Source: Jiella flava
GTDB lineage: Bacteria; Pseudomonadota; Alphaproteobacteria; Rhizobiales; Rhizobiaceae
Reading direction: 5' to 3'
DNA length: 64,000 bases
NCBI RefSeq assembly: GCF_017349315.1
Contig: NZ_JAFMPP010000001.1
Location: 124,001-188,000 of the forward strand
The translations under genes were made by a program, and so were the position numbers. This document shows positions 20,128 through 30,226 of this stretch, piece by piece (position 1 is the stretch's first letter; every line of letters starts with the position of its first letter). The notes below the pieces were generated by a model that worked only from the letters and a program-made list of their open reading frames with translations, made no database searches and had not been told where the DNA came from.

Positions 20128-21048
20128 TCAAGGTCTCTTCAGGATCGTGCTTGCCGCGGCCAAGAGACCGCGTCTGACGGCCGCCTCGCCGTCCGCTTCG
20201 ATAGCGCCGATGGCGAGCGTTCGAAAGGCCAGGGCGTAGCGCGCCGCGAGTTTTCCGGCCGCAACCAGGCCGACCGCCCGCCCCTCCAGATGTCCGAAGC
20301 GCGATTCGACGCCGGCCAGTTCAAGGCCGATCAACAGACCCGAAAGCGTTGCTGCCGGATCCGGCTCAGCCGCCGGATCGAGCAGACCGGTTGCGCGGAC
20401 GGCAAACAGCCGATTGGTTATCTCCGCCGGCCGCTCGAAGCCCGCCCGCACCGCGCTCACGAAGGCATCCTTGTCAAAATCCAGCTGATCGGCCGCGATC
20501 GAGTGCTTGAGGATCGTGTGGCCGGCAATCGCCGCAAAGAGATCGCCGGTGATGAAGGTGGCAAAACCGGTGAGCTGGCCATCCGCCACCACCACCCATT
20601 TCGAATGGGTGCCGGGCATACAGACCAGCGCGCGTGCGCGGCCGGTATCGAGGCCGAGGATCTGGGTCTCCTCGCCGCGCATCACGTCGAAGAAACGCGC
20701 CTGCCGCTGGCAAACGCCGGGAAGGATGAAGACGCGCCGGGCGATGCCGGGCACGGCGACCGCACCAGCCGCCAATGTCGCCGTATCGGCCGGGGTTTCG
20801 ACATAGGGCGTTTCCGCCCAGCCCTGCCGGGCGCCGACCATGCCGCAGGCGACGACCGGCAGATCCGCCGGGGCGCCGAGCGCCGCGAGGTGACGCTCGA
20901 GAACACCGGCAAAGCCGCCCGGCTCGCCCGCCGCGGTTGTCATCCCCTCGCCGCTGCGGCGCTCGCCAAGGATCGCGCCGCCCCGGTCGACCAGCCAAAG
21001 GCGGAAGCTCGTGGTGCCCCAATCGGCGAGCGCAGCAAACACCCTCAT
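20128..21048 (-). CDS. dgoK: 2-dehydro-3-deoxygalactonokinase
   Basis: The 306-aa kinase that phosphorylates 2-keto-3-deoxygalactonate at C6 using ATP. Family markers are DWGTTSFRLWLVD at the N-terminus, CGMVGARQGW, RGEETQILG, MPGTHSKWV and FITGDLFA. Its ATG overlaps the stop of the sugar dehydrogenase by 4 bp. It feeds the aldolase encoded next. Confidence 0.95.
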   Translation of the reverse strand: MRVFAALADWGTTSFRLWLVDRGGAILGERRSGEGMTTAAGEPGGFAGVLERHLAALGAPADLPVVACGMVGARQGWAETPYVETPADTATLAAGAVAVPGIARRVFILPGVCQRQARFFDVMRGEETQILGLDTGRARALVCMPGTHSKWVVVADGQLTGFATFITGDLFAAIAGHTILKHSIAADQLDFDKDAFVSAVRAGFERPAEITNRLFAVRATGLLDPAAEPDPAATLSGLLIGLELAGVESRFGHLEGRAVGLVAAGKLAARYALAFRTLAIGAIEADGEAAVRRGLLAAASTILKRP

Positions 21049-21989
21049 GCCCCTCTTGCCAGATCGAAAACGAACGGCTCGGTGATCTGCCGGTCGCCGA
21101 TCAGAAAGGCATCGGCGACATGGCGCATCGGGGCGAGATCGACCTCGCGGTCGCCGGCCGCGATCAGCGCAGCAAAGCGGCTATAAAGGCTGTCATATTC
21201 GGCTTCCGGCGGCAGATCTTCGGCCGTCCCGTCGATCCGCAGCTGCGCTCCGCCGGCAGACAGCGTCAGCGTCCCGTCATCGGTCTCGACCGCGATATCC
21301 CAGCTCTGCGGCCCGGTCTGGCGAAAGTCGAAAACCGCCGTGATCGTCTCGCTCGCCGGGCCGGAAAAGCTGAGATCGGCGGCGATCGGCGCCTGCCGGT
21401 TGCTCGGAAAGCTCAACGACGCTGCGGTCAGCCAGATCGGAAAGGACAGGATCGCCGTCGCGATCGACAAGGCGTTGATGCCGGGATCGAAGACGCCGAG
21501 CCCGCCCGGCTCGAAGATCCAGTCCTGTCCCGGATGCCAGTGCCGCACATCCTCCTTCCAGGTGATCGCCACAGCGCGGATGCGCTTGGCCCTCAGCCAA
21601 GCCTTCGCCGGTTCGACGCCCGGCGCGTGGCGCGAGTGCCAGCTGGCAAACAGCGACACGCCGTTGGCGATCGCAAGGCCGGTCAGATGCTCGACCTCCG
21701 AGAGGGTTGCCCCCGGCGGCTTTTCCAGCATCACATGCTTGCCCCGCATGAGCGCCTCGGCCGCCACCTGATGGCGCGGCTGGGGCGGCATGGCGAGCGA
21801 GACGGCCTCGATCTCTGGCATGGCATCCAGCATCTCGCCGATTGCCGAAAAATTGGCGACGCCGTCAACGCCGCCATGGCGGCTCGCCGCCGCGACGAGA
21901 TCGAAATCGGCGCTGCGTCCGAGCGAAGGCAGATGCTGGTCGCGGGCGATCTTGCCGATGCCCACGAGCCCGAGCTTCACGGGTGCCAT
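21045..21989 (-). CDS. Sugar 1-dehydrogenase (D-galactose/L-arabinose), Gfo/Idh/MocA family
   Basis: The 314-aa NAD(P)-dependent oxidoreductase. The N-terminal Rossmann domain begins LGLVGIGKIARDQHLPSL and contains the LEKPPGATLSE catalytic-lysine motif near residue 93; the C-terminal half is the Gfo/Idh substrate domain with WIFEPGGLGVFDPGINALS. Close in design to galactose 1-dehydrogenase and the L-arabinose/D-galactose 1-dehydrogenases of rhizobia. Context with dgoK/dgoA supports galactose oxidation to galactono-lactone. The lactonase and galactonate dehydratase needed between it and DgoK are not in this cluster. Confidence 0.85.
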   Translation of the reverse strand: MAPVKLGLVGIGKIARDQHLPSLGRSADFDLVAAASRHGGVDGVANFSAIGEMLDAMPEIEAVSLAMPPQPRHQVAAEALMRGKHVMLEKPPGATLSEVEHLTGLAIANGVSLFASWHSRHAPGVEPAKAWLRAKRIRAVAITWKEDVRHWHPGQDWIFEPGGLGVFDPGINALSIATAILSFPIWLTAASLSFPSNRQAPIAADLSFSGPASETITAVFDFRQTGPQSWDIAVETDDGTLTLSAGGAQLRIDGTAEDLPPEAEYDSLYSRFAALIAAGDREVDLAPMRHVADAFLIGDRQITEPFVFDLARGA

Positions 21990-22000
21990 GGCGATGCCTC

Positions 22001-23242
22001 TTAGGCCCGGTTCTTGTTATAGACGTCGAAGATCACCGCGACGAGCAGGACGAGGCCCTTGATCACCTGCTGATAGTCAATGCCGAGACCGAGGATCGAC
22101 ATGCCGTTGTTCATCACGCCCATGATGAAGGCGCCGATCACCGCGCCGATGATGGTGCCGACACCGCCGGCCATCGAGGCGCCGCCGATAAACACCGCGG
22201 CGATCACGTCGAGCTCGAAGCCGAGGCCGGCCTTGGGCGTCGCGGTGTTGAGGCGAGCAGCGAAGACCAGTCCGGCCAGCGCCGCGAGCATGCCCATATT
22301 GGCGAACGTCAAAAACACCAGCCGCTCGGTGTTGATGCCCGACAGCCGCGTCGCCTTTTCATTGCCGCCGACGGCGTAGATCCGACGGCCGATCGTGGTC
22401 CGATTGGTGACGAAGCTGTAGACGGCGATGAGCAGGGCCATCACCACCAACACATTCGGGAAGCCGCGGAAGCTCGACAGCGCCCAGGTGATATAGAGAA
22501 TCGCCGCCGCCAGGATCAGATTGCGGCCGAAGAAGAACACCGCCGGTTCGTCGTCATGGCTGCTGGCGCGGTTGCGAAACCGTGAGCGCAATGCCAGGAA
22601 CAGCATCCCCGCCACCACCGCGGCGCCGAGCAGCATCGACAGGAGGTTGAAGCGGTGCATGCTGAAGAGATCTGGCAAAAAGCCCGAGGCGATCAGCTGG
22701 AAATTGGCCGGAAACGGGCCGACCGACTGGCCCGCGAGCAGCCACAGCGTCAGACCTTTGAAAACCAGCATGCCGGCCAGTGTGACGATGAAGGACGGGA
22801 TTTTCCAATAGGCGATCCAATAGCCCTGCAAGGCGCCGATGACGCCGCCGACGGCGAGGCAGATCACGCCCGCAAGCACATAGTTCATATGCCAATGCAC
22901 GATCATCACCGCCGCCAGCGCACCGACGAAGCCAAGCACCGAGCCGACCGACAGGTCGATATGGCCCGCGACGATGACCAAGAGCATCCCCAGCGCCATG
23001 ATGATCACGTAGCTGTTCTGCAGGATCAGGTTGGTGAGATTGATCGGCTTCAACAGAATGCCGTTGGTGACGATCTGGAAGAACGCCATGATGACGATCA
23101 GCGCCAGCAGGATGCCGTATTCGCGCAGATGCTTGCGGATGAAGCTGCTCGACTGAGCCACGGCGCCGCTCGCGGAGGTGGCGACGCCGGACTGGGGGCG
23201 GGACTGGTGGGCCCCGGACTGGGGGATAGCCTCTTGCGACAT
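22001..23242 (-). CDS. gguB: Multiple-monosaccharide ABC transporter permease
   Basis: The 413-aa inner-membrane permease of the XylH/GguB (MmsB) group. A 35-residue cytoplasmic N-terminus precedes about ten hydrophobic segments, with the family motif GHIDLSVGSVLGF and near the end AVFIGGASMAGGVGTIIGAVIGA. It starts 4 bp after gguA on the same strand. Length and the long central loop (about residues 225-240, RFRNRASSHDDEP) match the ChvE-associated permease rather than RbsC. Confidence 0.92.
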   Translation of the reverse strand: MSQEAIPQSGAHQSRPQSGVATSASGAVAQSSSFIRKHLREYGILLALIVIMAFFQIVTNGILLKPINLTNLILQNSYVIIMALGMLLVIVAGHIDLSVGSVLGFVGALAAVMIVHWHMNYVLAGVICLAVGGVIGALQGYWIAYWKIPSFIVTLAGMLVFKGLTLWLLAGQSVGPFPANFQLIASGFLPDLFSMHRFNLLSMLLGAAVVAGMLFLALRSRFRNRASSHDDEPAVFFFGRNLILAAAILYITWALSSFRGFPNVLVVMALLIAVYSFVTNRTTIGRRIYAVGGNEKATRLSGINTERLVFLTFANMGMLAALAGLVFAARLNTATPKAGLGFELDVIAAVFIGGASMAGGVGTIIGAVIGAFIMGVMNNGMSILGLGIDYQQVIKGLVLLVAVIFDVYNKNRA

Positions 23243-23246
23243 GGGA

Positions 23247-24785
23247 TTACCCTCGATTTCTGTGGCCGGAGCGAATGATCAAGGACATGATCTTCTCCTG
23301 CGAGGCCTCTTTGGTCGGCATTTCGCCGACGAAACGGCCTTCGTTCATGACGTAAAGGCGATCGGTGACGCCAAGGAGTTCCGGCATCTCCGAAGAGATC
23401 ACGACGATCGCCTTGCCGGTCGCGGCCAGCTCGGCAATGATCGAATAGATCTCGTATTTGGCGCCGACATCGATGCCGCGCGTCGGCTCGTCGAGGATCA
23501 GCACCTCGGGACCGGCGAACAGCCATTTCGCCAGCACCACCTTCTGCTGGTTGCCGCCGGAGAGATTGACCACCTCCTGGCCGATGCTGGAGCATTTGAT
23601 GCGGATGCGCTGGCGATAGTCGGTCGCGACCTCGCGCTCGCGATGCTCGTCGATGACGATCCCGTTGGCGATGCCTGAGAGATGAGCGAGCGGAATGTTG
23701 CGGCGGATCGTGTCGTCGAGGACGAGGCCGTAGGATTTGCGGTCCTCGGTGGCGTAGCAGATGCCCGCCGCGATCGCCCGGTGAACGGTGGAGACGTCCA
23801 CCTTGCGGCCGTGCATCGTCACCTCGCCCGAGATATGGGCACCGTAGGAGCGGCCGAAAATGCTCATGGCCAGTTCGGTCCGCCCCGCGCCCATCAACCC
23901 GGCGATGCCGACCACCTCGCCCGCCCTGACATGGAAGCTCACATCGTCGACGACCTTGCGCTCGGCATGCTGGGGATGATGCGCCGTCCAGTTCGACACC
24001 GCGAAGATCGTCTCGCCGATCCTCGGATCGCGCGGCGGAAAGCGATCGCTGAGGCTGCGCCCGACCATATCGCGGATGATGTCAGCCTCGCTGACGCTCG
24101 ACGCCTTGGCATCGAGGGTGGAGATCGCCGAGCCGTCGCGCAGCACGGTGATGGTGTCGGCGACCTTGGAGATTTCGTTCAGCTTGTGGGAGATCAGGAT
24201 CGAGGAGATGCCTGCCGCCTTGAACTCCAAAAGGAGGTTCAACAGCGCCTCGGAATCGGTCTCGTTGAGGCTTGAGGTCGGCTCGTCGAGAATCAGGAGC
24301 TTGACCTCCTTCGACAAGGCCTTGGCGATCTCGACGAGCTGCTGCTTGCCGAGGCCGAGGTCGCTGACCCGCGTCTGCGGCGCTTCCTTCAGCCCCACCT
24401 TGGCGAGCAGTGCACGGGTGCGGGCGAAGGTGTCGTGCCAATCGATAACGCCGCCCTTGGCGCGCTCGTTGCCGAGAAAGATGTTCTCGGCGATCGACAG
24501 CAGCGGCACCAGCGCCAGCTCCTGGTGGATGATGATGATGCCGCGCTTTTCGGAATCGGCGATGCCGGAAAAGGCGCAGTCTTCGCCCTTGAACGCGATG
24601 ACACCGTCATAGGAGCCGTGGGGATAGACACCCGACAGCACCTTCATCAGCGTCGATTTGCCAGCGCCATTCTCGCCGACGAGGGCGTGGATTTCGCCTT
24701 CCTCGACCTTCAGATTGACGCCGTCGAGCGCGATCACCCCCGGAAAGGTTTTGGTGATGTCGCGCATTTCCAAAATGGTGGGCAT
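23247..24785 (-). CDS. gguA: Multiple-monosaccharide ABC transporter ATPase (two nucleotide-binding domains)
   Basis: The 512-aa tandem ATPase of the RbsA/XylG/MglA type. The first domain has Walker [10 protein letters not shown] (about residues 36-44), a signature-like [15 protein letters not shown] and Walker [14 protein letters not shown]. The second has the usual degenerate Walker [12 protein letters not shown], then [15 protein letters not shown] and [14 protein letters not shown]. The frame runs 28 codons further upstream, but [16 protein letters not shown] is the family start. It is 168 bp downstream of chvE, a gap that holds a strong stem-loop. Confidence 0.93.
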   Translation of the reverse strand: MPTILEMRDITKTFPGVIALDGVNLKVEEGEIHALVGENGAGKSTLMKVLSGVYPHGSYDGVIAFKGEDCAFSGIADSEKRGIIIIHQELALVPLLSIAENIFLGNERAKGGVIDWHDTFARTRALLAKVGLKEAPQTRVSDLGLGKQQLVEIAKALSKEVKLLILDEPTSSLNETDSEALLNLLLEFKAAGISSILISHKLNEISKVADTITVLRDGSAISTLDAKASSVSEADIIRDMVGRSLSDRFPPRDPRIGETIFAVSNWTAHHPQHAERKVVDDVSFHVRAGEVVGIAGLMGAGRTELAMSIFGRSYGAHISGEVTMHGRKVDVSTVHRAIAAGICYATEDRKSYGLVLDDTIRRNIPLAHLSGIANGIVIDEHREREVATDYRQRIRIKCSSIGQEVVNLSGGNQQKVVLAKWLFAGPEVLILDEPTRGIDVGAKYEIYSIIAELAATGKAIVVISSEMPELLGVTDRLYVMNEGRFVGEMPTKEASQEKIMSLIIRSGHRNRG

Positions 24786-24907
24786 GGCGAACCGTCTCAA
24801 GGGCCCGTCGCGCCAAGGCGCCGGGACGTGAGGTTGGATTGTGAAAGTCGGCTCGCGCCGGCCGGGCAATGCGCCAAGTCATGGCGGCGCGCCCGGGCGA
24901 CGAGGAT

Positions 24908-24937
24908 CCGTCGCGACGCGAAGCCACGTCGCGACGG
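24908..24937. other. Stem-loop between chvE and gguA
   Basis: A perfect 10-bp inverted repeat (24908-24917 and 24928-24937) with a 10-nt loop begins 16 bp after the chvE stop codon on the minus strand. There is no T-tract, so it is better read as an mRNA-stabilising or partial-termination hairpin that raises binding-protein output over the membrane components. Confidence 0.6.
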
Positions 24938-24953
24938 ACTGGTCAGGCGCTGA

Positions 24954-26024
24954 TCACTGGATCTGGCTTTCCTTGTAGTAGCCGGAGTCGACCAGAACCT
25001 TCTTCCAATTGTCCTTGGTCACCAGCACCGGCTTCAACAGGTAGGACGGCACGACCTTGACGCCGTTGTTGTAGGTCTTGGTGTCGTTCACCTCCGGCTT
25101 GCCGCCGGTCAGGATGGCATTGACCATCTGCACGGTCACCTTGGCGAGTTCGCGGGTGTCCTTGAAGATCGTCGAATACTGGTCGCCGCGCAGGATCGCC
25201 TTGACCGACGGAACTTCGGAGTCCTGGCCGGTGATGATCGGCATCTTCATGTCGCCGGAGCCATAACCGACGCCCTTCAGCGACGAGATGATCCCAATCG
25301 ACAGGCCGTCATAGGGCGACAGCACGCCATTGATCTTCTTGTCGGTGTAGTTCGCCGAGAGGAGGTTATCCATGCGGGCCTGGGCGACCGAGCCGTCCCA
25401 GCGCAGGGTGCCGACCTTGTCCATGCCCATCTGACCGGACGGGATGGCGATCTCCTTCTTGTCGATCAGCGGCTGCAACACGCTCATCGCGCCATTGTAA
25501 AAGAAATAAGCGTTGTTATCGTCGGGCGAGCCGCCAAAGAGTTCGACATTCCACGGCTTGGCATCGGGGAAGCGTTGCTTCAGGCCCTCGACCAGCGACT
25601 CGGCCTGCAGGACACCGACCTGAAAATTGTCGAAGGTGGCATAATAGTCGACATTCGGCGTGTCGCGGATCAGCCGGTCATAGGCGATCACGGGGATGCC
25701 GGCGGCGTTCGCGTTGGCGAGGGTGTTCGAGAGCGTCGTGCCGTCGATGGCGGCGATCACCAGCGCCTTGACGCCGGTGGTGATCATGTTTTCGACCTGG
25801 TTCACCTGGGTCGGAATGTCGTCCTCGGCATATTGCAGCGAGCTGTCGTAGCCGGCTTGCTTGAACTGCTTGACCATGTTGTCGCCATCGGCGATCCAGC
25901 GCGCCGAGGACTTGGTCGGCATGGCGATGCCGACGGTGCCCTTGTCCTGCGCCTGCGCGCCGATCGGGCTCGCCAAAGCGACCACCGCGGCCGCCAGCCC
26001 TGCCAGAATCATCTTCATCGTCAT
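24954..26024 (-). CDS. chvE: Periplasmic multiple-sugar-binding protein (ChvE family)
   Basis: The 356-aa binding protein with a cleavable signal peptide ([18 protein letters not shown], cleavage probably after AQA). Mature features include [55 protein letters not shown] and [12 protein letters not shown], all characteristic of ChvE/GguABC-type proteins for galactose, arabinose, xylose and related sugars. GGAGG precedes the ATG by 8 nt. In agrobacteria ChvE also signals sugar to the virulence sensor; nothing here suggests that role. First structural gene after the GntR regulator. Confidence 0.94.
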   Translation of the reverse strand: MTMKMILAGLAAAVVALASPIGAQAQDKGTVGIAMPTKSSARWIADGDNMVKQFKQAGYDSSLQYAEDDIPTQVNQVENMITTGVKALVIAAIDGTTLSNTLANANAAGIPVIAYDRLIRDTPNVDYYATFDNFQVGVLQAESLVEGLKQRFPDAKPWNVELFGGSPDDNNAYFFYNGAMSVLQPLIDKKEIAIPSGQMGMDKVGTLRWDGSVAQARMDNLLSANYTDKKINGVLSPYDGLSIGIISSLKGVGYGSGDMKMPIITGQDSEVPSVKAILRGDQYSTIFKDTRELAKVTVQMVNAILTGGKPEVNDTKTYNNGVKVVPSYLLKPVLVTKDNWKKVLVDSGYYKESQIQ

Positions 26025-26111
26025 GGCCCAATTCCTCCCTGGCCGTTGTCGGGACCTTTCGGTGCCCGTTCCTCAATCATGCCCTGCCAATCGAGCTGGG
26101 CTTGACCGTTA

Positions 26112-26873
26112 TCAGCCGCCCACTCCGACAGCCGTCTTCGCCCCCTCCTCGCCATGGGCGTAGAGGGCGTGAGTCACATCGTTGAAGGCGCTTTCGATCA
26201 GCCGACGCATGAAAAGCTCGGCCGCATCGCCATCGCCGGATAGGATCGCCTGCATCACCCGGTCGTGTTGGCGCACCGTCTCGTCCTGCGGGTTCTGCCG
26301 CCAGGACAGCGAAAAGGAGATCGACAGACTGCGTTCGATCAAGGCCCCGAGCGACACCAGGATGGGATTGCCGGTCGCCTCGAGAATGATCCGGTGAAAG
26401 TCGAGATCGGCGACGATCAGCTCGTGCGAGCCGCGTGGGTTGTCGCGCATGCCCTTCAGTGCCAGGGTCAGACGCTCGGCCTGGGCGGCGTCGATGCGCT
26501 TGGCAGCCAAACGCGCCGCGCTTGGCTCGTTGATCAGCCGCATCTCGTACAACGCTTCGACGAAGGGCCGGCGCATGGGCGCGGTCAGATGCCAGGCCAT
26601 CACGTCGGCATCGAGCATGTTCCAGTCGATGCGCGGACGGACCTTGGTGCCGACCTTCGGCCCGACGCTGACAAGCCCCTTCGCGGCGAGATGGCGGACC
26701 GCTTCACGCACGACCGTCCGGGAGACACCGTGGGTTGTCTGGATTTCCTTCTCGGTCGGCAGTGCCTCGCCGCTCAGCAGATCGCCGGCGGTAATCAGGC
26801 GGCCGAACTCGGCAGCGAGCGCGATAGTCCTGTTGGACCGTTCTCCGTCAATGGCCGATCGCTCGAACCCCAT
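26112..26873 (-). CDS. GntR-family (FadR subgroup) regulator of the galactose operon
   Basis: About 253 aa. The N-terminal winged helix (LITAGDLLSGEALPTEKEI...SRTVVREAVRHLAAKGLV) is followed by an all-helical FCD domain with metal/ligand residues in ADLDFHRIILEATGN and the final HDRVMQAI and FMRRLIESAF helices. DgoR-like repressors of galactonate genes belong to this group. The ATG at 26873 has GGAG close by; a TTG at 26894 is possible. The gene heads the operon and is preceded by two inverted copies of ATCATACGA, so autorepression with sugar-acid induction is likely. Confidence 0.88.
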   Translation of the reverse strand: MGFERSAIDGERSNRTIALAAEFGRLITAGDLLSGEALPTEKEIQTTHGVSRTVVREAVRHLAAKGLVSVGPKVGTKVRPRIDWNMLDADVMAWHLTAPMRRPFVEALYEMRLINEPSAARLAAKRIDAAQAERLTLALKGMRDNPRGSHELIVADLDFHRIILEATGNPILVSLGALIERSLSISFSLSWRQNPQDETVRQHDRVMQAILSGDGDAAELFMRRLIESAFNDVTHALYAHGEEGAKTAVGVGG

Positions 26874-26900
26874 GGACTCCGCCGGACCTCCCAATCCACA

Positions 26901-26979
26901 ATGATCATACGATTGACCGGAAATTTGGCGCCGTGCAAGACCACAGGTAGCAAAATTACGACTAAGGTCGTATGATTGG
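26901..26979. promoter_or_regulatory. Paired GntR-type operator half-sites
   Basis: ATCATACGA at 26904-26912 and its inverse TCGTATGAT at 26968-26976 lie 28 to 103 bp upstream of the gntR start. The first is embedded in ATGATCATACGAT, close to the perfect FadR-type palindrome TCGTATGATCATACGA. Two inward-facing sites 64 bp apart, centre to centre, could support looping. Confidence 0.6.
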
Positions 26980-27013
26980 ACGCGGTATTGGCAAAATCAC
27001 GGGGCGGACAGAC

Positions 27014-27038
27014 GTAAGAGCCCGGCCGAAGACCGGGC
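27014..27038 (-). terminator. Probable terminator of the RND efflux operon
   Basis: A GC-rich hairpin of 8 bp with a TTC loop (27020-27038), followed on the minus strand by TCTTAC, 48 bp after the pump stop codon. The T-tract is weak. Confidence 0.5.
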
Positions 27039-27085
27039 GTTCCCAGGCCTTGGCTTTGAGTTTGGGGTCATGACGGGTGATCCAA

Positions 27086-30000
27086 TCAAGCCGGCGCGGG
27101 GCTGCCGTCCGCTGCGTCCTCGTCGCTCGGATGCGATCCGCCCGCGCCAGGATGACTCGGCGCATGGCCTGTCAACGGCATTTCCCGGTCGTCTGGCTCC
27201 TTGACCCGGAACACCGCGAGATAAAGCGCCGGAATGAACAACAGGGTGATCAATGTCCCGGCGATGATGCCGCCCATCATGGCGTAGGCCATTGGCCCCC
27301 AGAACACCTCACGCGAGATCGGGATCAGCGCCAGACTGGCGGCCGCCGCGGTCAACAGGATCGGCCGCGCCCGCATCTCGCTCGCCTCGAACACCGCGAG
27401 CCAGGGATGCATTCCCTCCTCGCGCAGGACGTCGACCTGATGGACGAGAATGATCGAGTTGCGGATCAGGATGCCGACCAGCGCCAAGACGCCGAGGATC
27501 GCGACGAAGCCGAGCGGCGCCCCCGACGGCACCAGGGCCGCAACGACACCGATCAGCCCCAGCGGCGCGGCGCAAAGGACCACGAACATTGCCCGGAAAC
27601 TCTGCATCTGGACCATGATCAGCGTCAGCATGACGAGGACCATCACCGGCACCACCGCCGCGATCGGCCCCTGGCTCTCCTCGCTCGATTCCACCGCGCC
27701 GCCGATCGCCACGGTGTAATCCTCCGGCAGCGTCTTCTCGAAGGCGGCGACCTTCGGCTTCAGATCGTCGACGATCGTCGCTGGCTGGGTCGGGCCGTTG
27801 ATCGCGGCCTTGATGGTGATGGTCGGAATGCGCGAGCGCGAATAAAGGATCGGATCCTCATAAGTATAGTCGAAGTTGACGAGGCTCGCGAGCGGGATCG
27901 ACTGGCCTTTGGAATTGGTCAGCTGCAGATTCTCGATCGCCTCGATCGAATTGCGGTCCCGTTTGTCGCCCCGTGCGATGATCGGCACCAGATAGATCCC
28001 GTCGATCACCTGGGTCACCGTCGTGCCGTCGAGAATGGTGTTGAGCGTGTTGGCGATCTCCTGCGAGGTGATGCCAAGCGCCCGTGCCTTGTCCTGCAGG
28101 ATCTGCACCTTCAACACCCGTGCCGGCTCGTTCCAGTCCATCACGATCGAGGTCAGCCGCGGATCCTGACCGATGACGCCGGCGAGTTCGCGCGCCTTGT
28201 CGCGCACCACCTGCAGGTTCGGGCCGCCGACCCGGTACTGCACCGGACGGCCGACCGGGGGGCCGAGCTCCAAATATTTCACGAAGACATCGATGCCGAC
28301 GAGATGCTTGCGGGCAAAGGCTTCGATCTTCTTCTTCACCCGTTCGCGGGCTTCGATGTCCTTGTTGACGATAACGAACTGGCCGAAAAACGGGTTCGAC
28401 GGCTGGACGTCGTAAGACAGGATGAAGCGCTCCGCCGACTGGCCGACATAGGAGCTCCAGTGGTCGATGTCGGTATCGCCCTTCAGCGCCGCCTCGAGCT
28501 TGTCCATCTGGGTCTTGGTGTCTTCGATGGACGCGTTGTGACGCAGATTGAAGTCGACGATCAGCTCCGGCCGGTCCGAGGTCGGGAAGAATTGCTGCTG
28601 CACAAACTTCATGCCGACGATCGAGCCGGCGAAGATCGCCACGGTGACGAGGATAGTGATCCAGCGAAACCGCATCGCGGCCTTCAGCACGCCGGAAAAG
28701 GCCCGTCGCACGACGCCGGGCTTGGCGTCGTGGCGGTGCATGGTCTTCGGCAACACCTTCACGCCGATCAGCGGCGTGAACAGCACCGCGACGATCCACG
28801 ACAAAAGCAGCGACATCGCGATGACGACGAAGAGCGAAAAGGTGTATTCGCCGGCATTGGAGTTGTTGAAGCCGATCGGCAGGAAGCCGGCGACGGTCAC
28901 CAGCGTGCCGGTGAGCATCGGAAAGGCGATCGACGTCCAGGCAAAGCTCGCGGCCTTCTCCTTGCTCTCGCCCATCTCCAGGCGCGAGACCATGGTCTCG
29001 ATGGCGATCATCGCGTCGTCGACCAACAGGCCGAGAGCGATGATCAACGCGCCGAGCGAGATGCGCTGCAGGTCGATGCCGGCGATCTCCATCCCCATGA
29101 AGGTCATGGCGAGCACCAGCGGAATCGACAGCGTCACGACGAAGCCGGCCCGAAATCCCAGGCTGACGAAACTGACCGCGAGAACGATCGCCACGGCCTC
29201 GAACAAGGCTTTGGTGAAGCCACCGACCGCCTCGTCGACGACCGTCGACTGATCCGCCACCTGATGAACGCCGACGCCCACGGGCAGTTGGCTGACGATG
29301 CGCTTCATGTCCTGATTCAGCGCCTTGCCGAAATCGAGAATGTTGCCGCCGGTGCGCATGCCGATCGCCAGGCCGATCGCCGGCTGACCGTTGTAGCGGA
29401 ACAGGCTCTTCGGCGGATCGGTGTAGCCGCGCACGATCTTGGCGACATCGGTCAAGCGGAAGAAGCGATCGTTGACCCGAAGGTTGATGCCCGTGAGGCT
29501 GGCCTCGGAAGAATACTGCCCCGAAACGCGCACGAGAATACGTTCCGGCCCGGACTGGATGACGCCCGAGGGCGCGATGGCATTCTGCGCCTGCAAGGTG
29601 TTCAAGATCGCCTGCTGGTCGAGACCAAGCCCGGCGATCTGGCGCAGGGAGAATTCCAGATAGATGGTCTCGTCCTGCTCGCCGATGACCTGGATCTTGC
29701 CGGCCTCGGGCAGTTGCAGGATCTGGGTGCGCACGTCCTCGACATCGGCGCGCAGCTGGCGCTGGCTGATACCGTCGGAGGTGAAGGCATAGATGTTGCC
29801 GTAGACGTCGCCATAGTCGTCGTTGAAGGAAAAGCCTTGAAACTCCGACGGGAACTGCGAGCGAATATCCGCCATCATGTGACGGACCTTGGTCCAGATG
29901 CCCCGCACCTGAGGCGCCGGGGTGGTCGGCAACAAATTGACGAAAACGACGGTCTGGCCCGGCGTGGTGATCGAGCGGGTGTAGTCGAGGCTGTCGAGAT

Positions 30001-30226
30001 CCTGCAGCTTCTTCTCGATCCGGTCGGTGACCTGCCGGCTCATCTCCTCGACCGTCGCGCCCGGCATCGAACCGGACACCACCATCGTCTTGATGGTGAA
30101 GTTCGGATCCTCTTCACGCCCGAGATTGAGGTATGAGAAGGTGCCGGCGACGCAGGCCACCAGCATCAGGAACCAGATCATCGAACGGTGATGCAGCGCC
30201 CAATCGGACAGATTGAAGTCCTTCAT
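27086..30226 (-). CDS. RND multidrug efflux pump, inner-membrane transporter
   Basis: The 1046-aa RND transporter of the hydrophobe/amphiphile efflux type. It has the N-terminal helix (about 14-34), two large periplasmic loops and a 12-helix plan; the proton-relay aspartate pair is visible in LGLLVDDAMIAIETM (helix 4), and the C-terminal half has GILIRNSIILV. The closest architecture known to me is TriC of Pseudomonas, because two adaptor genes precede it. Its ATG overlaps the second adaptor stop by 4 bp. No outer-membrane channel gene is present, so it must borrow a TolC/OpmH-like protein. Confidence 0.92.
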   Translation of the reverse strand: MKDFNLSDWALHHRSMIWFLMLVACVAGTFSYLNLGREEDPNFTIKTMVVSGSMPGATVEEMSRQVTDRIEKKLQDLDSLDYTRSITTPGQTVVFVNLLPTTPAPQVRGIWTKVRHMMADIRSQFPSEFQGFSFNDDYGDVYGNIYAFTSDGISQRQLRADVEDVRTQILQLPEAGKIQVIGEQDETIYLEFSLRQIAGLGLDQQAILNTLQAQNAIAPSGVIQSGPERILVRVSGQYSSEASLTGINLRVNDRFFRLTDVAKIVRGYTDPPKSLFRYNGQPAIGLAIGMRTGGNILDFGKALNQDMKRIVSQLPVGVGVHQVADQSTVVDEAVGGFTKALFEAVAIVLAVSFVSLGFRAGFVVTLSIPLVLAMTFMGMEIAGIDLQRISLGALIIALGLLVDDAMIAIETMVSRLEMGESKEKAASFAWTSIAFPMLTGTLVTVAGFLPIGFNNSNAGEYTFSLFVVIAMSLLLSWIVAVLFTPLIGVKVLPKTMHRHDAKPGVVRRAFSGVLKAAMRFRWITILVTVAIFAGSIVGMKFVQQQFFPTSDRPELIVDFNLRHNASIEDTKTQMDKLEAALKGDTDIDHWSSYVGQSAERFILSYDVQPSNPFFGQFVIVNKDIEARERVKKKIEAFARKHLVGIDVFVKYLELGPPVGRPVQYRVGGPNLQVVRDKARELAGVIGQDPRLTSIVMDWNEPARVLKVQILQDKARALGITSQEIANTLNTILDGTTVTQVIDGIYLVPIIARGDKRDRNSIEAIENLQLTNSKGQSIPLASLVNFDYTYEDPILYSRSRIPTITIKAAINGPTQPATIVDDLKPKVAAFEKTLPEDYTVAIGGAVESSEESQGPIAAVVPVMVLVMLTLIMVQMQSFRAMFVVLCAAPLGLIGVVAALVPSGAPLGFVAILGVLALVGILIRNSIILVHQVDVLREEGMHPWLAVFEASEMRARPILLTAAAASLALIPISREVFWGPMAYAMMGGIIAGTLITLLFIPALYLAVFRVKEPDDREMPLTGHAPSHPGAGGSHPSDEDAADGSPAPA

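Noticed and set aside
27077-30136. 1019-codon open frame antisense to the RND pump gene
   Set aside because: Its product is Arg/His/Asp-rich with no motif, and it lies exactly opposite a gene with clear family signatures. It is a mirror frame caused by high third-position GC.
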